64,000 nt of DNA. Origin: Morinoia aosen. Its lineage: Eukaryota; Arthropoda; Malacostraca; Amphipoda; Talitridae. Below the pieces are notes generated by a model. The model was not told the origin of the DNA, searched no databases, and saw only the letters and a program-made list of their open reading frames with translations. Positions 62,163-64,000 of this stretch are shown piece after piece. The stretch is from contig CM059562.1 of assembly GCA_030386875.1 (NCBI GenBank), positions 71,298,201 to 71,362,200 on the forward strand, written 5' to 3'. A program made the translations under genes and the position numbers. Position 1 is the first letter of the stretch. Each line of letters opens with the position of its first letter.

Positions 62163-62401
62163 TTGGTTGTAGTGGATGAGGGTCACGGCACTTGTAGCTC
62201 GACAGTACAACATGCGGTGTCTGAGCAGGAGGAAGTGTCGGGAGTGGACCCAGAAGTGATGCGCAAGAAGCGCGGCTCCCTGATGCGCCACAACTCCCTC
62301 GAGTCCGAGGAGACGCAGGTCAGACGGAACGCGTACCGTCTGCCCAGACGACGGCGAAGGCACGTCAAGAAAAGACGTAGCAGTGAAGATGAATCAGAGT
62401 C
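62163..62401 (+). CDS. sei: ERG channel exon: C-terminal tail, basic region
   Basis: Seen: an open frame in the phase expected after NLRD, ending at donor GAGTC/gtgagt (phase 2 out). It encodes LVVVDEGHGTCSSTVQHAV, then SEQEEVSGVDPEVMRKKRG, SLMRHNSLESEETQVRRN, then a very basic stretch YRLPRRRRRHVKKRRSS, then EDESES. Known: ERG channels have an Arg/Lys-rich segment soon after the CNBHD (hERG RKRKLSFRRR). The start is uncertain: in-frame acceptors without a good pyrimidine tract exist before 62154, 62163 and 62181; a short exon between 61358 and here cannot be ruled out. RHNSLES and RRSSED look like kinase sites, by motif only. Confidence 0.78.
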
Positions 62402-62477
62402 GTGAGTTGTGCTTCTAAGGAGGGTTCAGGCTCACCATTATAATATTGAGAATGCGTGATTCTAATTGAGATTGGGG

Positions 62478-62705
62478 CATATCATTCAGTTTGCTGCTAT
62501 CATTTCATTCAGTATGCTGGTATCATATCATCCAGTATGCTGGTATCATATCATTCAGTTTGCTGCTAACATTTCATTCAGTATGCTGGTATCATATCAT
62601 TCAGTATGCTGGTATCATATCATTCAGTATGATGGTACCATATTATCCAGAATGATGGTATTATATCATTCAGTATCCTGGTATTGTATCGTTCGGTATG
62701 CTTGT
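62478..62705. repeat. 23-bp minisatellite (CATTCAGTATGCTGGTATCA)
   Basis: Seen: about ten tandem units of 23 bp such as CATTCAGTATGCTGGTATCA plus TAT, with variants TTTGCTGCTA and TATGATGGTA, in the intron between the two C-terminal tail exons. It ends where a minus-strand SINE begins. Confidence 0.9.
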
Positions 62706-62711
62706 TTTCCA

Positions 62712-62933
62712 AACGCCTTATAACAACAGGATGCAATGACGGTTACCCCCGGTCCAGCCAGTACCGATTTTTGACCTGGGTAGAATCGAGAATTATGAGA
62801 GTTCTTATTTTTCTAGACGGGAAGAATCACCCGAAATCGCATTGCCCAGAATCGAATTGGCGCCCAGAATCGAATTGGCGCCCCCCTTTCGAGTAGAAGG
62901 TCCGCGCTCTTTAACCACTCATGGTGGCCCCAC
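62712..62933 (-). mobile_element. tRNA-derived SINE, - strand
   Basis: Seen on the minus strand: GGGCCACCATGAGTGGTTAA (A-box-like TGAGTGGTTAA) and GCCAATTCGATTCTGGGC (B-box-like), an internal duplication of AGAATCGAATTGGCGCC (plus strand, near 62850 and 62866), then GGTACTGGCTGGACCGGGGG and GTTGTTATAAGGCG. Shared tail with the element at 3455-3682. Confidence 0.7.
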
Positions 62934-63598
62934 TAATGAACTAACAAAATGTTTAGATGTATCTATTCTATCCCGGAAGTATCTACATATTCTCGAAATG
63001 TGATAATTTCATAGTTTAAAATTAAGTTGAAGTTTAACAATTAGTTCTCACAATTCTCTGCTCTTTTGACCTGTCCACCGATAGCGAGAGTTCGAGTGTG
63101 AACCTCAGCAACTGAGGAACAGCAACAAAATATATAACGACTGAAAGCCAGCTTTTCTGAACGGGTCCCATCGTCAGTGCAACTGATGAGTTGTCACGAA
63201 AACATTGAGATCATAGGTTTGAATAGTTTACTGTTAATACGAGTAAATACAACGGTCCAATATATTTATTGATGTCATAAGCAAGCAAATTACAAACTCC
63301 TAATAATAATTTATGGGTTATACTCGTACATCATTCGTTTGTTATTTCTTCCAATTGACCAAAAAGTAACAATAAAATTCTAAAATTTTTGTTCATTATG
63401 AATCCAAAAATTTTCTTCTTCTAAAATGGCAGAATAGCGATACGATTTTAGAAGCAAACATTTTCGTCGCTCTTAAAACCTTCACTCTCTTGCCATTAGT
63501 ACTTCGAAATCAATCACAACATGCTTTAAGTGAGATAAGAGTGAGATAAGTTATATGTACATTGATGTATGTTGCCCACACCTGACGTTCGTCCCCAG

Positions 63599-63855
63599 TA
63601 ATGGCTCGGGGGGAGACCAGCGAAGAAGCTCTCCTGACGGCGACGCAGAAGGAGGCGCCAGTGGCAACAAGACCAAAGGAGGGCACGTCAACGGCAGCTG
63701 CGGGGCCGTGGTAGAGCGTACTCCCGACAAGGGTGGCGGCAGCGGCAGCGGGGGAGGTGGTGGGACGCAAACTTCATCCAAAAGTGAATCGGCGTTTCTG
63801 AAGCCACCGAGCTCTGTTGACTCGAAACCCATCCAAGGAAGATCTGGCTTAACAG
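63599..63855 (+). CDS. sei: ERG channel exon: C-terminal disordered tail
   Basis: Seen: acceptor cgtccccag, donor AACAG/gtacgc; phase 2 in (T completes Ser) and 1 out. It encodes SNGSGGDQRRSSPDGDAEGG, ASGNKTKGGHVNGSCG, a Gly/Ser run GGGSGSGGGGG, then TQTSSKSESAFLKPPSSV and DSKPIQGRSGLT. It is GC-rich, low in complexity and not conserved in the family, but phase, splice sites and composition fit the ERG distal C-terminus. No stop codon occurs, so the protein continues past the right edge. The opposite strand also carries a 144-codon open frame (63551-63985) that is a shadow of this exon. Confidence 0.82.
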
Positions 63856-64000
63856 GTACGCTGTTTCTCGCTTGATTTTTTTGCGTGCGGTGTTTGTGTC
63901 GATATGAATAACCTTTTGTTTGTGTCGATGTGAGTAACTTTTTTGGGGTGAAAAAGAACTGCATGCTGGTTCTTTTGGTTAACATACTCGTTATTTCTAG

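Noticed and set aside
63551..63985. 144-codon minus-strand frame
   Set aside because: Shadow of the GC-rich C-terminal tail exon, which has matching splice phases on the plus strand.

Overview
The window is eukaryotic genomic DNA, about two-thirds A+T, with short exons in long introns. I read it as part of one large gene on the + strand encoding an ERG-type (Kv11 / Drosophila seizure-like, KCNH family) voltage-gated potassium channel. Fourteen exons can be placed with matching splice phases, running from just before S1 (24016) through the CNBHD into the cytoplasmic C-terminus (63855). The N-terminal PAS/eag domain was not found and presumably lies upstream; the 3' end of the gene lies beyond the right edge. 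The protein family, the Penelope-like element, the tRNA-derived SINEs and the intron structure suggest an arthropod, perhaps a crustacean. Taxon is inference.

Layout. 1-24015: no secure channel exon; interspersed repeats, MITEs, a 2-kb 25-bp satellite (7541-9509), a Tc1/mariner relic (about 14000-14842) and some GC-richer islands with unproven ORFs (17.2 kb, 19.0-19.4 kb, 20.15-20.3 kb). 24016-24250: S1 exon. 25147-25467: possible nested minus-strand exon. 25980-27370: decayed Penelope-like retroelement. 28658-28836: S2-S3 exon. 30462-30473 and 41536-41559: two microexons (12 and 24 nt) in the S3-S4 extracellular loop. 46037-46191: S4-S5. 49919-50039: turret. 54229-54349, 54943-55063 and 57020-57140: three alternative pore exons. 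58141-58301: S6 and C-linker. 59513-61358: rest of C-linker and CNBHD (three exons). About 62163-63855: two exons of the disordered C-terminus.

The main discovery is the pore. Three tandem 121-nt exons each encode the pore helix, the selectivity filter GFG and the first half of S6. All three enter in phase 0 and leave in phase 1, so exactly one can be used per mRNA without shifting the frame. Versions A and B have the ERG-like outer mouth [10 protein letters not shown]. Version C reads [10 protein letters not shown]: the residue equivalent to hERG Ser631, whose change to Ala is a classic way to impair fast C-type inactivation, is naturally Ala. The gene therefore appears built to make ERG channels with different inactivation by swapping one exon. 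With the two optional acidic S3-S4 microexons, up to 3 x 4 = 12 channel cores are possible. A 40-nt near-identical intronic direct repeat flanks the cluster region and could be a splicing control element; that is a hypothesis only.
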